Source of the DNA: Bacillus sp. HMF5848
GTDB lineage: Bacteria; Bacillota; Bacilli; Bacillales; HMF5848
Length of the DNA: 64,000 bases
Reading direction: 5' to 3'
Assembly (NCBI RefSeq): GCF_003944835.1
Contig: NZ_RWIV01000001.1
Location: forward strand, 4,019,501 to 4,083,500
This document shows, in pieces, positions 21,123-28,731 of the stretch. The notes under the pieces were generated by a model. It was not told where the DNA came from. It did not search any database and saw only the letters and a list, made by a program, of their open reading frames with translations. Both the position numbers and the translations under genes were made by a program. The first letter of the stretch is position 1; each line of letters opens with the position of its first letter.

Positions 21123-21806
21123 ATGTACGAAACGATTTTAAAAGGATGTGTTATTTTGTATAAAATTGCTTTATCTTTAGTATTTTTACTAACTTTATGT
21201 GCCTGCACTGCTTCGGGAGATGATGCCACACAAAACAAAGAAAACCCTACTACCGAAGAACAAGCAACTACAGAAACAGGGAACAACAATGAGCAAAATG
21301 ATGGCGTAGAAAACAATGAAGAGGATTCTGACGGCAGCGATAATGAGTCTAAGGATAATGATGAGAAAACCGGAGAGACTGACAAAACTAATGAAGATAA
21401 CACCTTAACTAACGAAACGGTGATCAATATATTGCCTAACCTAGAAAAAAGATTTATGACAGTTGTTCAATCAGCTGATGAAAACGGGAAGATTTCTAAC
21501 TTCTCTACTATTGAAGAGTTAACCAGACATTTCTCTGAAATAATGTCTCAACAAGTAGCTCGCGCCTATGCTACTACATACTTTCAAGAAAAAGGTGACG
21601 GTCTTTATGTAATAGCGATGGATGCTCCCACATGGTTTAAAGCAGATGAACCATTCGAAATCTCACAAGAAAAAGGTGGCACATACACCGTTATTCAAGA
21701 ACAACAAAATGAGATGATAGGTCATGTAAAAATGTATTATACACTTGTTAATACTAATGGTAACTGGATTGTGGAAGACATTCGACAAGAAAGTTTAAAT
21801 CAATAA
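21123..21806 (+). CDS. acidic lipoprotein of unknown function
   Basis: A 227-residue predicted lipoprotein: signal ALSLVFLLTLCAC with a lipobox Cys near residue 28. A low-complexity linker of about 75 residues rich in Glu, Asp, Asn and Thr follows. The C-terminal domain of about 115 residues (TVINILPNLEKRFMTVVQSAD...) has the look of the NTF2-like or DUF3993-type lipoproteins of Bacillus. ATG 21123 has GAGAGG; a TTG at 21156 with AAAAGGA would give a shorter, more standard signal peptide. It sits on the outer face of the membrane. Function not recognised. Confidence 0.7.
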   Translation: MYETILKGCVILYKIALSLVFLLTLCACTASGDDATQNKENPTTEEQATTETGNNNEQNDGVENNEEDSDGSDNESKDNDEKTGETDKTNEDNTLTNETVINILPNLEKRFMTVVQSADENGKISNFSTIEELTRHFSEIMSQQVARAYATTYFQEKGDGLYVIAMDAPTWFKADEPFEISQEKGGTYTVIQEQQNEMIGHVKMYYTLVNTNGNWIVEDIRQESLNQ

Positions 21807-21809
21807 GAA

Positions 21810-21925
21810 AAGCGAAAGCGTCTTGCTCAGCCCCGACCAGCTTAAACCTCCCCACGGCAGGGGCTTCCCCGCAGGAGGACGGCGACTTAAGACCTCGAGG
21901 TTCTGGGGCTAGACACTAATCTAGG
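21810..21925 (+). repeat. GC-rich hairpin repeat (CTTGCTCAGCCCCGACC type), copy 1
   Basis: Begins AAGCGAAAGCGTCTTGCTCAG and contains a GC-rich hairpin with GGGGCTTCCCC and GACTTAAGACCTCGAGG. The same element occurs at 61899-62005. It is of the kind that I recall as dispersed repeats in Bacillus and Geobacillus genomes. Confidence 0.7.
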
Positions 21926-21957
21926 TTAAAGAACTTATGCTTTTTTTAATATAAATA

Positions 21958-21990
21958 AAAACAGCCGTCGACCCGATGGCTGTTTTTTTG
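21958..21990 (+). terminator. intrinsic terminator
   Basis: Stem AACAGCC / GGCTGTT with the loop GTCGACCCGAT, followed by a run of seven T. It lies 150 bases after the lipoprotein gene, past the GC-rich repeat. Confidence 0.75.
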
Positions 21991-22324
21991 CAGCAGTGGG
22001 ACGGTTCTTCTACTTCCATCCCACTGCACGATGAGAGATCACAAGATTATTCATGAACCTCATGTTTTGCTAGACTTGGCAGACTGAGAACCGTCCCTTG
22101 TTTGCCTGGTTGTGGAACTTGGCAGACTGAGAACCGTCCCCACGCTTCTTCTTCCCCACGCTTCTTCATAATCCGACATATTTAGATAAAATTTTAAAAA
22201 ACTTGTAAAATTCACAACTAACTATTTTATTTTTATTATATTATTAAATTAAATCCAACTTTGATAATATTCACAGCATGGATTTAGTAGTTTAATAACT
22301 TCTAGTAAAAGGAGACATACCATC
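21991..22324. repeat. hairpin repeats and promoter region of the 22.3 kb operon
   Basis: A GGGACGGTTCTTC core near 22000 and two GAGAACCGTCCC cores near 22087 and 22130 are followed by about 150 bases of very AT-rich sequence that should hold the promoter of the four-gene operon. AAAGGAGAC precedes its first ATG. Confidence 0.6.
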
Positions 22325-23416
22325 ATGCCATTACCTTTTTTATTAGCCGGAGCAGCAGCTGTTGCAGGGATTACTGGAATAGCCAAAGGTGTTGAAGCTT
22401 CCTCCAATAACAGTCGAGCAAAAGAGTTGTATGAAGAGGCGGAAGAAATTTTTGAAAATGCAAAAGAAGAACTTGAAGAAAGCAAGATTGATGCGACACA
22501 TTCGCTTGAACAATTAGGTGCTCTAAAGCTACAAGTATGGGATGAGCAATTTGGTAGATTCATAAATCTAGTAGAGCAAGTTAAAAATGTAAAGCTCAGT
22601 GGTCAAGCACACATAGATACAAAATTAATAAAAAATATAAGCTTTAGCACAAGAGAATTACAAGAGATGAAAGAAATCTCATTAAAAGCAAGTGAAGTAG
22701 TTTCAGGTGGGGTTACTGCCCTTGGTTCTGGCGCGCTTGCGGGTGTTGCTTCTTATGGAGGAGCGATGATGTTTGCAACCGCTTCAACAGGAACGGCCAT
22801 TAGCTCCTTAACAGGTGTGGCAGCCACAAACGCAACGTTAGCATGGTTTGGTGGAGGCTCTTTAGCTGCCGGAGGATTAGGGATGGCTGGCGGTGCTGCC
22901 GTTCTGGGTGGACTTGTAGCAGGACCAGTACTTGCCGTTGGTGGCATGATCATGGCTGCAAAATCTAGAGAGAATCTAGCTCAAGCGAAAAAGCATAAAG
23001 CAGAGGCACGACATGCAGCAGAAGAAATGAGAACGGCTGCAAGTATGCTAAACGCAATCGAAAGTATGTCAGATCAATTTTATGAAGTAACTGAAATCCT
23101 TAATAGATATATGACAACTACGCTAAACCAACTAGAAGATGCCTTACATATTGCTAGAACTGAACAAAGCAGTAGCTTTTTATATAAATTCAAAAACTTC
23201 TTTTCTAATTGGTTTAAAAAAGATGTCAGAATTAACTTTGACAAAATGACAGAAGAACAAAAACGAGTCATTCAAATGTCTTATGTGTTTGCACAAACGT
23301 TAAAAATCGTCCTTGAAACACCATTATTAAATAAAGATGGTTCACTGGATGAATCATGTGAAGAAGCTTTACTTCCTGCATATGAACTCCTTGAGCACCA
23401 ACCAATATCTGCATAA
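22325..23416 (+). CDS. glycine-rich helical protein, possible membrane-inserting
   Basis: A 363-residue protein of unknown function. It begins with a hydrophobic Ala/Gly segment (residues 4-22), followed by an acidic coiled coil (about 33-60). The centre (about 125-215) is a long Gly/Ala-rich hydrophobic region with STGTAISSLTGVAATN, ATLAWFGGGSLAAGG and a glycine-zipper-like run through VLGGLVAGPVLAVGG. A Lys/Glu-rich helix and a helical C-terminal domain end it. I recall this ATNATLAW.GGGSLAAGG block from uncharacterised bacterial proteins, but know no function. First gene of a four-gene operon. Confidence 0.7.
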   Translation: MPLPFLLAGAAAVAGITGIAKGVEASSNNSRAKELYEEAEEIFENAKEELEESKIDATHSLEQLGALKLQVWDEQFGRFINLVEQVKNVKLSGQAHIDTKLIKNISFSTRELQEMKEISLKASEVVSGGVTALGSGALAGVASYGGAMMFATASTGTAISSLTGVAATNATLAWFGGGSLAAGGLGMAGGAAVLGGLVAGPVLAVGGMIMAAKSRENLAQAKKHKAEARHAAEEMRTAASMLNAIESMSDQFYEVTEILNRYMTTTLNQLEDALHIARTEQSSSFLYKFKNFFSNWFKKDVRINFDKMTEEQKRVIQMSYVFAQTLKIVLETPLLNKDGSLDESCEEALLPAYELLEHQPISA

Positions 23417-23442
23417 GTCATATTTGAAAGGGATTTTGCTTA

Positions 23443-24900
23443 ATGAGTGAACGTCGCAGAAAATTTTGGCCGTTTCGTAAAAAACAAAATACGATAATAA
23501 AAGTGAATGATGTTAAAAACATGTCATCTGCTCAATTAGCAAGCTACTTAGCTAGACATGAAGCGGCTGCCACAGATTCGGCTATTGCTGGCATGGATCT
23601 TTTTCGGGAAGCTGCTCAGAAATTGGCAAAAGTGGACATCGGTAAAAAACAAGGGAATCTCTTTGAATACATTGAAGCAACAAAATTTAATATGGATGCT
23701 GCACGTAAAGGGGCTTTGGACACAAAGGCATTTGTGACCGCTGCTGAAGGAGATCCACATGCCGCAGCTGATATTATTATAAAAAAAGGGAATAAAGTAG
23801 TCGAAGAGATCCAAGCAAAATCTAGTAATAGTTCTGTAGAAGCTACGTATATGATAAGTGACGAAAAATATCGCGGCATGCAAAAGCTTGTTAATTCGGA
23901 TAAAGAAGAAGCTGTTAGAAATCTAGCAACGAAGCGAAGTAACATGGGAACGCATAAGCAAGAGGACTATATAGATACTGCCAGAAATGTAACTGGAGGC
24001 GCACATCATGGTGACATACGATCTGATGGAACGAGCTATGACGAGGTAATAGGGGCTGCCGAAAATCCAGAACGCTATGCTAACCAACTAGAAATGAAAC
24101 AGTTTAAGCAAGAAATTACAACAACCGCAACACAAGCCGCTGTCGTTGGTGGCGTCATAGGTGGCGCAATCTCACTTGTGCAAAATAGCATCCAAGTATC
24201 TCAAGGCAAACTAGATGCGAAAGACGCAGGAATGAATGTAGTGAAAAACACAGCTAAAAGCAGCGTCAAGTCTGGTGCGACAGGCGCATTAGGGTCTACC
24301 ATTCGCATTGGAGCGCAAAAGGCTGAGATTTCAGCTCTTGCAAAGGGAAATGTGGCTACATCAATTGCCGCTGGTGTGATAGATTGTGGCGTTACTATTT
24401 ACAGTTTAGCAAAAGGTGAGATTAAAGCTGAAGAAGCCATGGAGAGAATGGGCCAAACAGCTTTTTCTACCTCCTCTAGTATCTATGCAGGTTTAGTTGC
24501 TGGTGTAGCATTTGGACCAGGCATTATTGCCACTATGGGAAGTCTAGCAGGATATATGTTAGCTACACATGTTTACCAAAGCTGTATCGCTATTTTTAAA
24601 AGTGCAAAGCTTGCTGAAGACGAAGCAGAGCGTGTCATTGCCTTGTTAAATGAAGCGATTAGAGAAATGCAAACTCAAAGAGAGCTATTTGAAAAGAATG
24701 TGAAAGAACACCTCCAATCTCAGCGGAAAATGTTTCAAAAATGCTTCAACGACATTGAAATTGGCTTAGAAACTGGGAATCCGGTTCAAGTAATTAATGT
24801 TTTAGAACAATTCACAGCAACATTTGGCAAGCAGTTAAAACTCACGAACTTTGAGGAATTCGATCGATATATGAAAAAGAACGATACGCTGCATTTATAA
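23443..24900 (+). CDS. nuclease-like N-terminal domain fused to glycine-rich helical region
   Basis: A 485-residue protein, function not recognised. Residues about 65-130 contain GNLFEYIEATKFN, then PHAAADIIIKKGNKVVEEIQAK. The spacing D...ExQxK matches the PD-(D/E)xK nuclease core. Residues about 220-375 are alternating Gly/Ala-rich hydrophobic stretches (AAVVGGVIGGAISL, VATSIAAGVIDCGV, IYAGLVAGVAFGPGII) that could enter a membrane. A charged helix and a C-terminal helical tail follow. It starts 27 bases after the previous gene. A DNA-cutting effector with a membrane-sensing or pore-like part is one reading; the nuclease call rests on motif spacing alone. Confidence 0.6.
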   Translation: MSERRRKFWPFRKKQNTIIKVNDVKNMSSAQLASYLARHEAAATDSAIAGMDLFREAAQKLAKVDIGKKQGNLFEYIEATKFNMDAARKGALDTKAFVTAAEGDPHAAADIIIKKGNKVVEEIQAKSSNSSVEATYMISDEKYRGMQKLVNSDKEEAVRNLATKRSNMGTHKQEDYIDTARNVTGGAHHGDIRSDGTSYDEVIGAAENPERYANQLEMKQFKQEITTTATQAAVVGGVIGGAISLVQNSIQVSQGKLDAKDAGMNVVKNTAKSSVKSGATGALGSTIRIGAQKAEISALAKGNVATSIAAGVIDCGVTIYSLAKGEIKAEEAMERMGQTAFSTSSSIYAGLVAGVAFGPGIIATMGSLAGYMLATHVYQSCIAIFKSAKLAEDEAERVIALLNEAIREMQTQRELFEKNVKEHLQSQRKMFQKCFNDIEIGLETGNPVQVINVLEQFTATFGKQLKLTNFEEFDRYMKKNDTLHL

Positions 24901-24927
24901 AAAATGATGGATAAAGGAGACGAAATA

Positions 24928-25326
24928 ATGTTTTTAGGACAACTAACGGAAAAAGAAAAAGTTGCATTTATTCAACTAGCCCATTTCGTAGCAAAGATTG
25001 ATGGCTCTGTAAGTGACAAGGAACAAGAATTTATCGACTTATACATTAAAGAGGCTGCTCTATCAGAAGACCACCCAATCTCAGATTCACTTCAACTTCA
25101 TGACATTCTTGAAGCCTTTGTAACAACGACTTCTAAAAATATTGCCCTTATCGAAGTACTAGCTCTTATCTTCTCAGATGGCATTTATGATGATGAAGAA
25201 AGAAAGCTTGTAAAAGAAATTAAGCAAGAATTAGGAATTTCTTCTGAGAAATATGAAGCGTATAAAGCATGGATTCAACGAGTGAATGCTGTGTATGCAG
25301 AAGGAGTCACACTAATAAGTGAGTAG
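24928..25326 (+). CDS. TerB-like domain protein
   Basis: A 132-residue protein that fits the TerB/DjlA-N helical fold. Hydrophobic helices alternate with acidic loops: AFIQLAHFVAKIDGSVSDKEQEFI near the start and LALIFSDGIYDDEERKLVKEI later, the two DG...D/E metal-binding-like loops of the family. ATG at 24928 follows AAGGAGACG; an upstream in-frame ATG at 24904 is not supported. TerB proteins often sit beside membrane or stress-response systems. Third gene of the operon. Confidence 0.75.
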   Translation: MFLGQLTEKEKVAFIQLAHFVAKIDGSVSDKEQEFIDLYIKEAALSEDHPISDSLQLHDILEAFVTTTSKNIALIEVLALIFSDGIYDDEERKLVKEIKQELGISSEKYEAYKAWIQRVNAVYAEGVTLISE

Positions 25327-25606
25327 TAGCTTTCCTTGCTCAGAGTGTGGGCTATGTTGCAAAAAAATCTCCCTCATACCTGAGTTGCGTCAATATGACC
25401 GAGGGGATGGAACCTGTAAGTACTTAATTGAGTCGAGATGTTCCATTTACGATACACGACCACAAGTTTGTAGAATTGATGATATGTACCACAACGTCTA
25501 CTATAAAACTTACAGCAAGGAACAATTTTACGAAGAAAATCTAAAGGTATGCAAAGCACTCCAAATAGAAGCCAATATACCTCCCAGTGACAAGGTTAAA
25601 ACCTGA
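25319..25606 (+). CDS. YkgJ-type cysteine cluster protein
   Basis: A 95-residue protein with the YkgJ family layout: FPCSECGLCCK at the start, then CKYLIESRCSIYDTRPQVCRID and a late Cys. The six or seven cysteines would bind zinc or an iron-sulfur cluster. The start is GTG at 25319, overlapping the TerB-like gene by eight bases, so it is coupled. Members are described as zinc/iron-chelating or Fe-S proteins with oxidoreductase-like roles. Its place at the end of this operon suggests a maturation or redox function for the system. Confidence 0.8.
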   Translation: MSSSFPCSECGLCCKKISLIPELRQYDRGDGTCKYLIESRCSIYDTRPQVCRIDDMYHNVYYKTYSKEQFYEENLKVCKALQIEANIPPSDKVKT

Positions 25607-26173
25607 TGCATGGGGACGGTTCTCGCGCTTCCTTCTCTTTGTGGCAGTATGGGGACGGTTCTCGCGCTTCCTTCTAACCGAGTTAAGTAGGAACAGCATG
25701 AGAACCGTTTTTTTGCCTGCTTACTGAAAACGGAAGAGTGAGATCCGTCTGAGAGCAGTAACAAAGTAAAACCTTATTTCATTTAACACATTCATTAACT
25801 CCATATACATACATAGAAGAAGGGAATCAACTGTATATACCGGATGATTCCCTTCTCCTTTTCTGATTTGTCACTGTTTAAACAGTCTCGAACCGTCCCT
25901 GCTCTGCTCTGCCATCACAACCGAACACGAACATATATCTAATTAAACGCTTGTTTAGATGTTTGTTCGTGTCTTAGTTAATAGAATCTTTATGAATTCT
26001 ATCTATGATCGTCCGAATGAATCCTCCACTTCATGACAGAAGTTTCGGCAGACTAAGAACCGTCCCCGCTCTGCCAACTACCTATTCTACCAATTTTTGC
26101 AGCAATCTGTTCTAAATGATAGAGACACTTAATAGACTCTATTAAAAGCAATATAGGAAAGGACGGATTCTCT
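25607..26173. repeat. gene-free stretch with several repeat families
   Basis: Two GGGGACGGTTCTC cores near 25613 and 25649. A tail repeat hairpin lies at 25817-25862 (GGGAATCAACTG / GGATGATTCCC, then CTGATTTGTCAC). A long imperfect palindrome runs 25925-25972 (ACACGAACA...TGTTCGTGT around AAACGCTTGTTT), and a GAGAACCGTCCCC-like unit lies near 26056. No gene seen. Confidence 0.7.
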
Positions 26174-26614
26174 TTGGGAAGAGTGGAGGAACTTCATAGT
26201 AAACAACAAATCTTTGACGAGTTATTTCAGAAGATAGATTTTGTCGTCGAAACGAAGGACAAATATAGATATCCAAACAGACGTCACATATGCTTTCATG
26301 TGACGGTTGAGAGTAGAATGAACTTAGTCAGAGAAGAAGTAACGGCCATGGTGACTTGTATAACAGGACGGATTGAAGAAAAAATTGAGAGAGTTTTCAA
26401 ACCTTCGATCCCACCGCAGACTATTTATCTTAAACCAGATTTCGAGATACTAGATTTAGATGCTGGTGAGCTTCTAGACGAAGATGATTGGAACACGTCT
26501 TATGCAGATCTTCTCGCAGAAGCCATTTTTGAAGATTTAAAATATGTAGAACTGCTAGACGAAGAAGGTAATTATACAGACTATCGATTGCGGATAAAAG
26601 ATGTGTATTACTAG
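26174..26614 (+). CDS. hypothetical protein, 146 aa
   Basis: Not recognised. A soluble, acidic alpha/beta protein: MGRVEELHSKQQIFDELFQKID, a central beta stretch HICFHVTVESRMN, and a C-terminal acidic half (LDLDAGELLDEDDWN). The start is a TTG at 26174, ten bases after AAAGGA, or the in-frame GTG at 26183. The gene ends 50 bases before a bidirectional hairpin that it shares with a convergent gene. Confidence 0.6.
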   Translation: MGRVEELHSKQQIFDELFQKIDFVVETKDKYRYPNRRHICFHVTVESRMNLVREEVTAMVTCITGRIEEKIERVFKPSIPPQTIYLKPDFEILDLDAGELLDEDDWNTSYADLLAEAIFEDLKYVELLDEEGNYTDYRLRIKDVYY

Positions 26615-26663
26615 TGTAGACAAAATAATAACTATATGAATTAGAGGCTTTATATGTAAAAAC

Positions 26664-26697
26664 CAAAAGACCTAAGCAACAAGCTTAGGTCTTCACT
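26664..26697. terminator. bidirectional terminator hairpin
   Basis: AAGACCTAAGC / GCTTAGGTCTT with a short loop lies between convergent genes. On the minus strand the stem is followed by TTTTGGTTTTT, so it most clearly ends the minus-strand transcript arriving from 26700. Confidence 0.8.
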
Positions 26698-26699
26698 TT

Positions 26700-27386
26700 C
26701 TATGATGCACAATCTGGTAAAAAGTGAACAATAATATAAGTGACTGTTAAAGAATTTTCTGTTTGGCAGATGCTACATCTAAAGCCTGCTGATATAACGT
26801 TACCGTTACAAAAATCAGGACAAGGATCTACTACATCTTGAGATGTGTAGCAAAGAATCTCGTCTACACAAGTTGTGCCTGTGCATACAAACGGTCTAGT
26901 TACTAGTCGCCCACAGTTATCTGCTCCATTATTAAAGAATGTTTGTAGATTAAATGTTAAATAGTAGTTGAGAGGCCCAGTTGCTCTAACTTCATTTACC
27001 GTACATACGCCTTGAATCGGTCCACAGTCTGTTAAAGCTGCTACTTGTGTTGGCGTGATGCAGCATTGAAGAAAGAACGGATCATTGAAGAGATTTATAC
27101 CTGGTAATAAAAAGAGAGGTGGTAATGAGAATATTGATCCGTTGGGTATTTCTAACGTACATTGATCTACAGCAATCGCATCACAATCAGCTGTTTGTTG
27201 TATTTGCTGTAAGTCGTTATATAATCTATTTAATTCAGCTACCTCCTCGTCTCTATCCTCCATTTCTTTTGCTTCTGCAATAGTATTTTCTAGCTTTTTC
27301 ATAATATCGCTTAGTGTATCCTTGTGTTGCCCTTCCATTAATTCCGCTCTATTGACCTGTTGATTCATTTGATTTTCTTCAGACAT
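26700..27386 (-). CDS. cysteine-rich protein, probable spore coat/exosporium component
   Basis: A 228-residue protein. The N-terminal 65 residues are a Glu/Lys/Met-rich coiled-coil-like region. The C-terminal 160 residues are beta-rich with about sixteen cysteines (QCCITPTQVAAL, CGPIQGVC, CTGTTCVDEILC, CSICQ), and contain PPLFLLPGINLF. There is no signal peptide. The composition resembles CotY/CotZ/ExsY-like or other cross-linked exosporium proteins, but I cannot place it in a named family. GAAAGGGG precedes the start. Its neighbour has a sigma-K-like promoter, which fits a coat role. Confidence 0.6.
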   Translation of the reverse strand: MSEENQMNQQVNRAELMEGQHKDTLSDIMKKLENTIAEAKEMEDRDEEVAELNRLYNDLQQIQQTADCDAIAVDQCTLEIPNGSIFSLPPLFLLPGINLFNDPFFLQCCITPTQVAALTDCGPIQGVCTVNEVRATGPLNYYLTFNLQTFFNNGADNCGRLVTRPFVCTGTTCVDEILCYTSQDVVDPCPDFCNGNVISAGFRCSICQTENSLTVTYIIVHFLPDCAS

Positions 27387-27543
27387 ATATAATCCCCTTT
27401 CTAAGTGTTTTCTGTATTAAGTTATTCATGGGAGTTATATTGGAGTAGGTAATAAAACTAGAATGTAACGCACATTTTTCAAATGATGATTTAACCTAGA
27501 AAGAGAATTTTTGTCGGGGATAATGAAAGTTTATCTTTAATTG

Positions 27544-28128
27544 TTAGTACTTTGAGTTAGGAGGCACTATTCTTCGTCTAACAGGATGAACTTCTTTATT
27601 ACTCATCTCTTGTATTGTCTTTTCTAAATTTAGAATTCGCTCAAATAGTTTATCTTCATTCTTCATTATGCTTTCTTGTGAGTCAGCAATATTCGTAATA
27701 ATAGATTGGACAGCTTCGTATTGATTTTTTATGTCCTCAATGATGGAGTTAAGTGTTGCTAGCTGATTTTCAAAAACACTGAACTTAGATGAAACATTGT
27801 TATGTTTTTCAACAAGAGTTGCGTTTTCTGCTTCAACGAACTTCAACATGTTTTTAAACTGTAAAGCGATTTCATGGAGAGCATGTATAGATAATTCAAT
27901 CTGTGAATGACCTTTTACCTTTTCTTCTACATAATCATGTTTTATTTGCAATTGAAATAGATCTTCTTTCAATTGTTCATTTTCTCTCTGTAAAGCGGTC
28001 AATAGACACTCTTGATTTACATACAATCTTGATTTATCCAGCTGTGTATTAAGGATAGTATGAGTATGATTTGATTGAGCATCGTTTTCGTGTGTTGGGC
28101 TGTGCATACTGGATGTATTTTTTCTCAT
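27544..28128 (-). CDS. coiled-coil protein, possibly sporulation-associated
   Basis: A 194-residue protein, almost entirely predicted coiled coil (about residues 45-175, heptads such as LLTALQRENEQLKEDLFQLQ), with a basic tail HPVRRRIVPPNSKY. No membrane segment. ATG at 28128 has AAGGAGG upstream. A longer open frame to 28263 enters the repeat and is not real. A sigma-K-like promoter lies 27-53 bases upstream of the start, which suggests expression in the mother cell. Function unknown. Confidence 0.65.
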   Translation of the reverse strand: MRKNTSSMHSPTHENDAQSNHTHTILNTQLDKSRLYVNQECLLTALQRENEQLKEDLFQLQIKHDYVEEKVKGHSQIELSIHALHEIALQFKNMLKFVEAENATLVEKHNNVSSKFSVFENQLATLNSIIEDIKNQYEAVQSIITNIADSQESIMKNEDKLFERILNLEKTIQEMSNKEVHPVRRRIVPPNSKY

Positions 28129-28154
28129 TCGGATTCCTCCTTTTTTCCTGTAAT

Positions 28155-28181
28155 AATTATATGCATTACCGCATTGTAGGT
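28155..28181 (-). promoter_or_regulatory. sigma-K-like promoter
   Basis: On the minus strand AC is followed after 16 bases by CATATAATT, matching the sigma-K pattern (AC, N16-17, CATANNNTA) with one mismatch. The start codon lies about 27 bases beyond the minus-10. The motif is short, so chance matches are possible. Confidence 0.45.
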
Positions 28182-28731
28182 GATAATCCAAAAAAGCAAA
28201 ACGGGGACGGTTCTTCCTCTGCCAAGACAGACACCATGATGGGGCTTGCTCTTCACCGACCAAGGCTAATCAGGGACGGTTCGAGAGTACTGGCAAAGGA
28301 GTATCTTACTCGAATTAACTTAATTTTTCACGAAATATAGGTACAAAAAAGAAGTAAATCAACTACATATATTAGATGATTAGCTTCTCTATTGCTGATT
28401 TGATACTAATTCATCGGTCTCGGACGGTTCTTGTACTGCCGAACTGTTTCCGACTTTGGTAAATTGAGAACCGGTCCAATATATACTTTTTATCAAAAAA
28501 ACCGAACAGATATCTTAATCAAACGTTTGATTAAGATATCTGTTCGGTTTTGACTCTTAAAATATAGGTACTCGACTTGTTCTGTTTACTGCAGCGACAA
28601 GGAAGCAAGAAACCCAATCCCATCCCACACAAACTCTTCCACCTACCTAAAAAGGAAGCAAGAGAACCGTCCCCGCTCTGCCGATCCCGTGCCACTCGGC
28701 AAACCGAGAACCGTCCCCACTCTGCCACCCT
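28182..28731. repeat. repeat-dense gap with a 54-bp perfect palindrome
   Basis: Contains GGGGACGGTTCTTC near 28203 and GGGACGGTTCGAG near 28262. A tail repeat hairpin lies at 28345-28395 and a TCGGACGGTTC core near 28423. A perfect 54-bp inverted repeat centred on the CG at 28524/28525 spans 28498-28551 (outer ends AAAACCGAACAG and CTGTTCGGTTTT). Two GAGAACCGTCCCC units follow near 28670 and 28708. No gene seen. Confidence 0.8.
28498..28551. repeat. 54-bp perfect palindrome
   Basis: Left arm 28498-28524 and right arm 28525-28551 are exact reverse complements, with no loop. Five diverged members of the same family occur at 25925-25972, 36161-36205, 51857-51902, 59160-59203 and 62101-62144; these keep ends like CGAACA/TGTTCG and the centre TCAAACGYTTG. 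Confidence 0.9.

Noticed and set aside
28498-28551. The palindromes as LexA or TetR operators
   Set aside because: The CGAACA/TGTTCG ends are too far apart for a LexA box, and the sites are not at promoters of regulators. They recur with the other repeats, so a mobile repeat is more likely.
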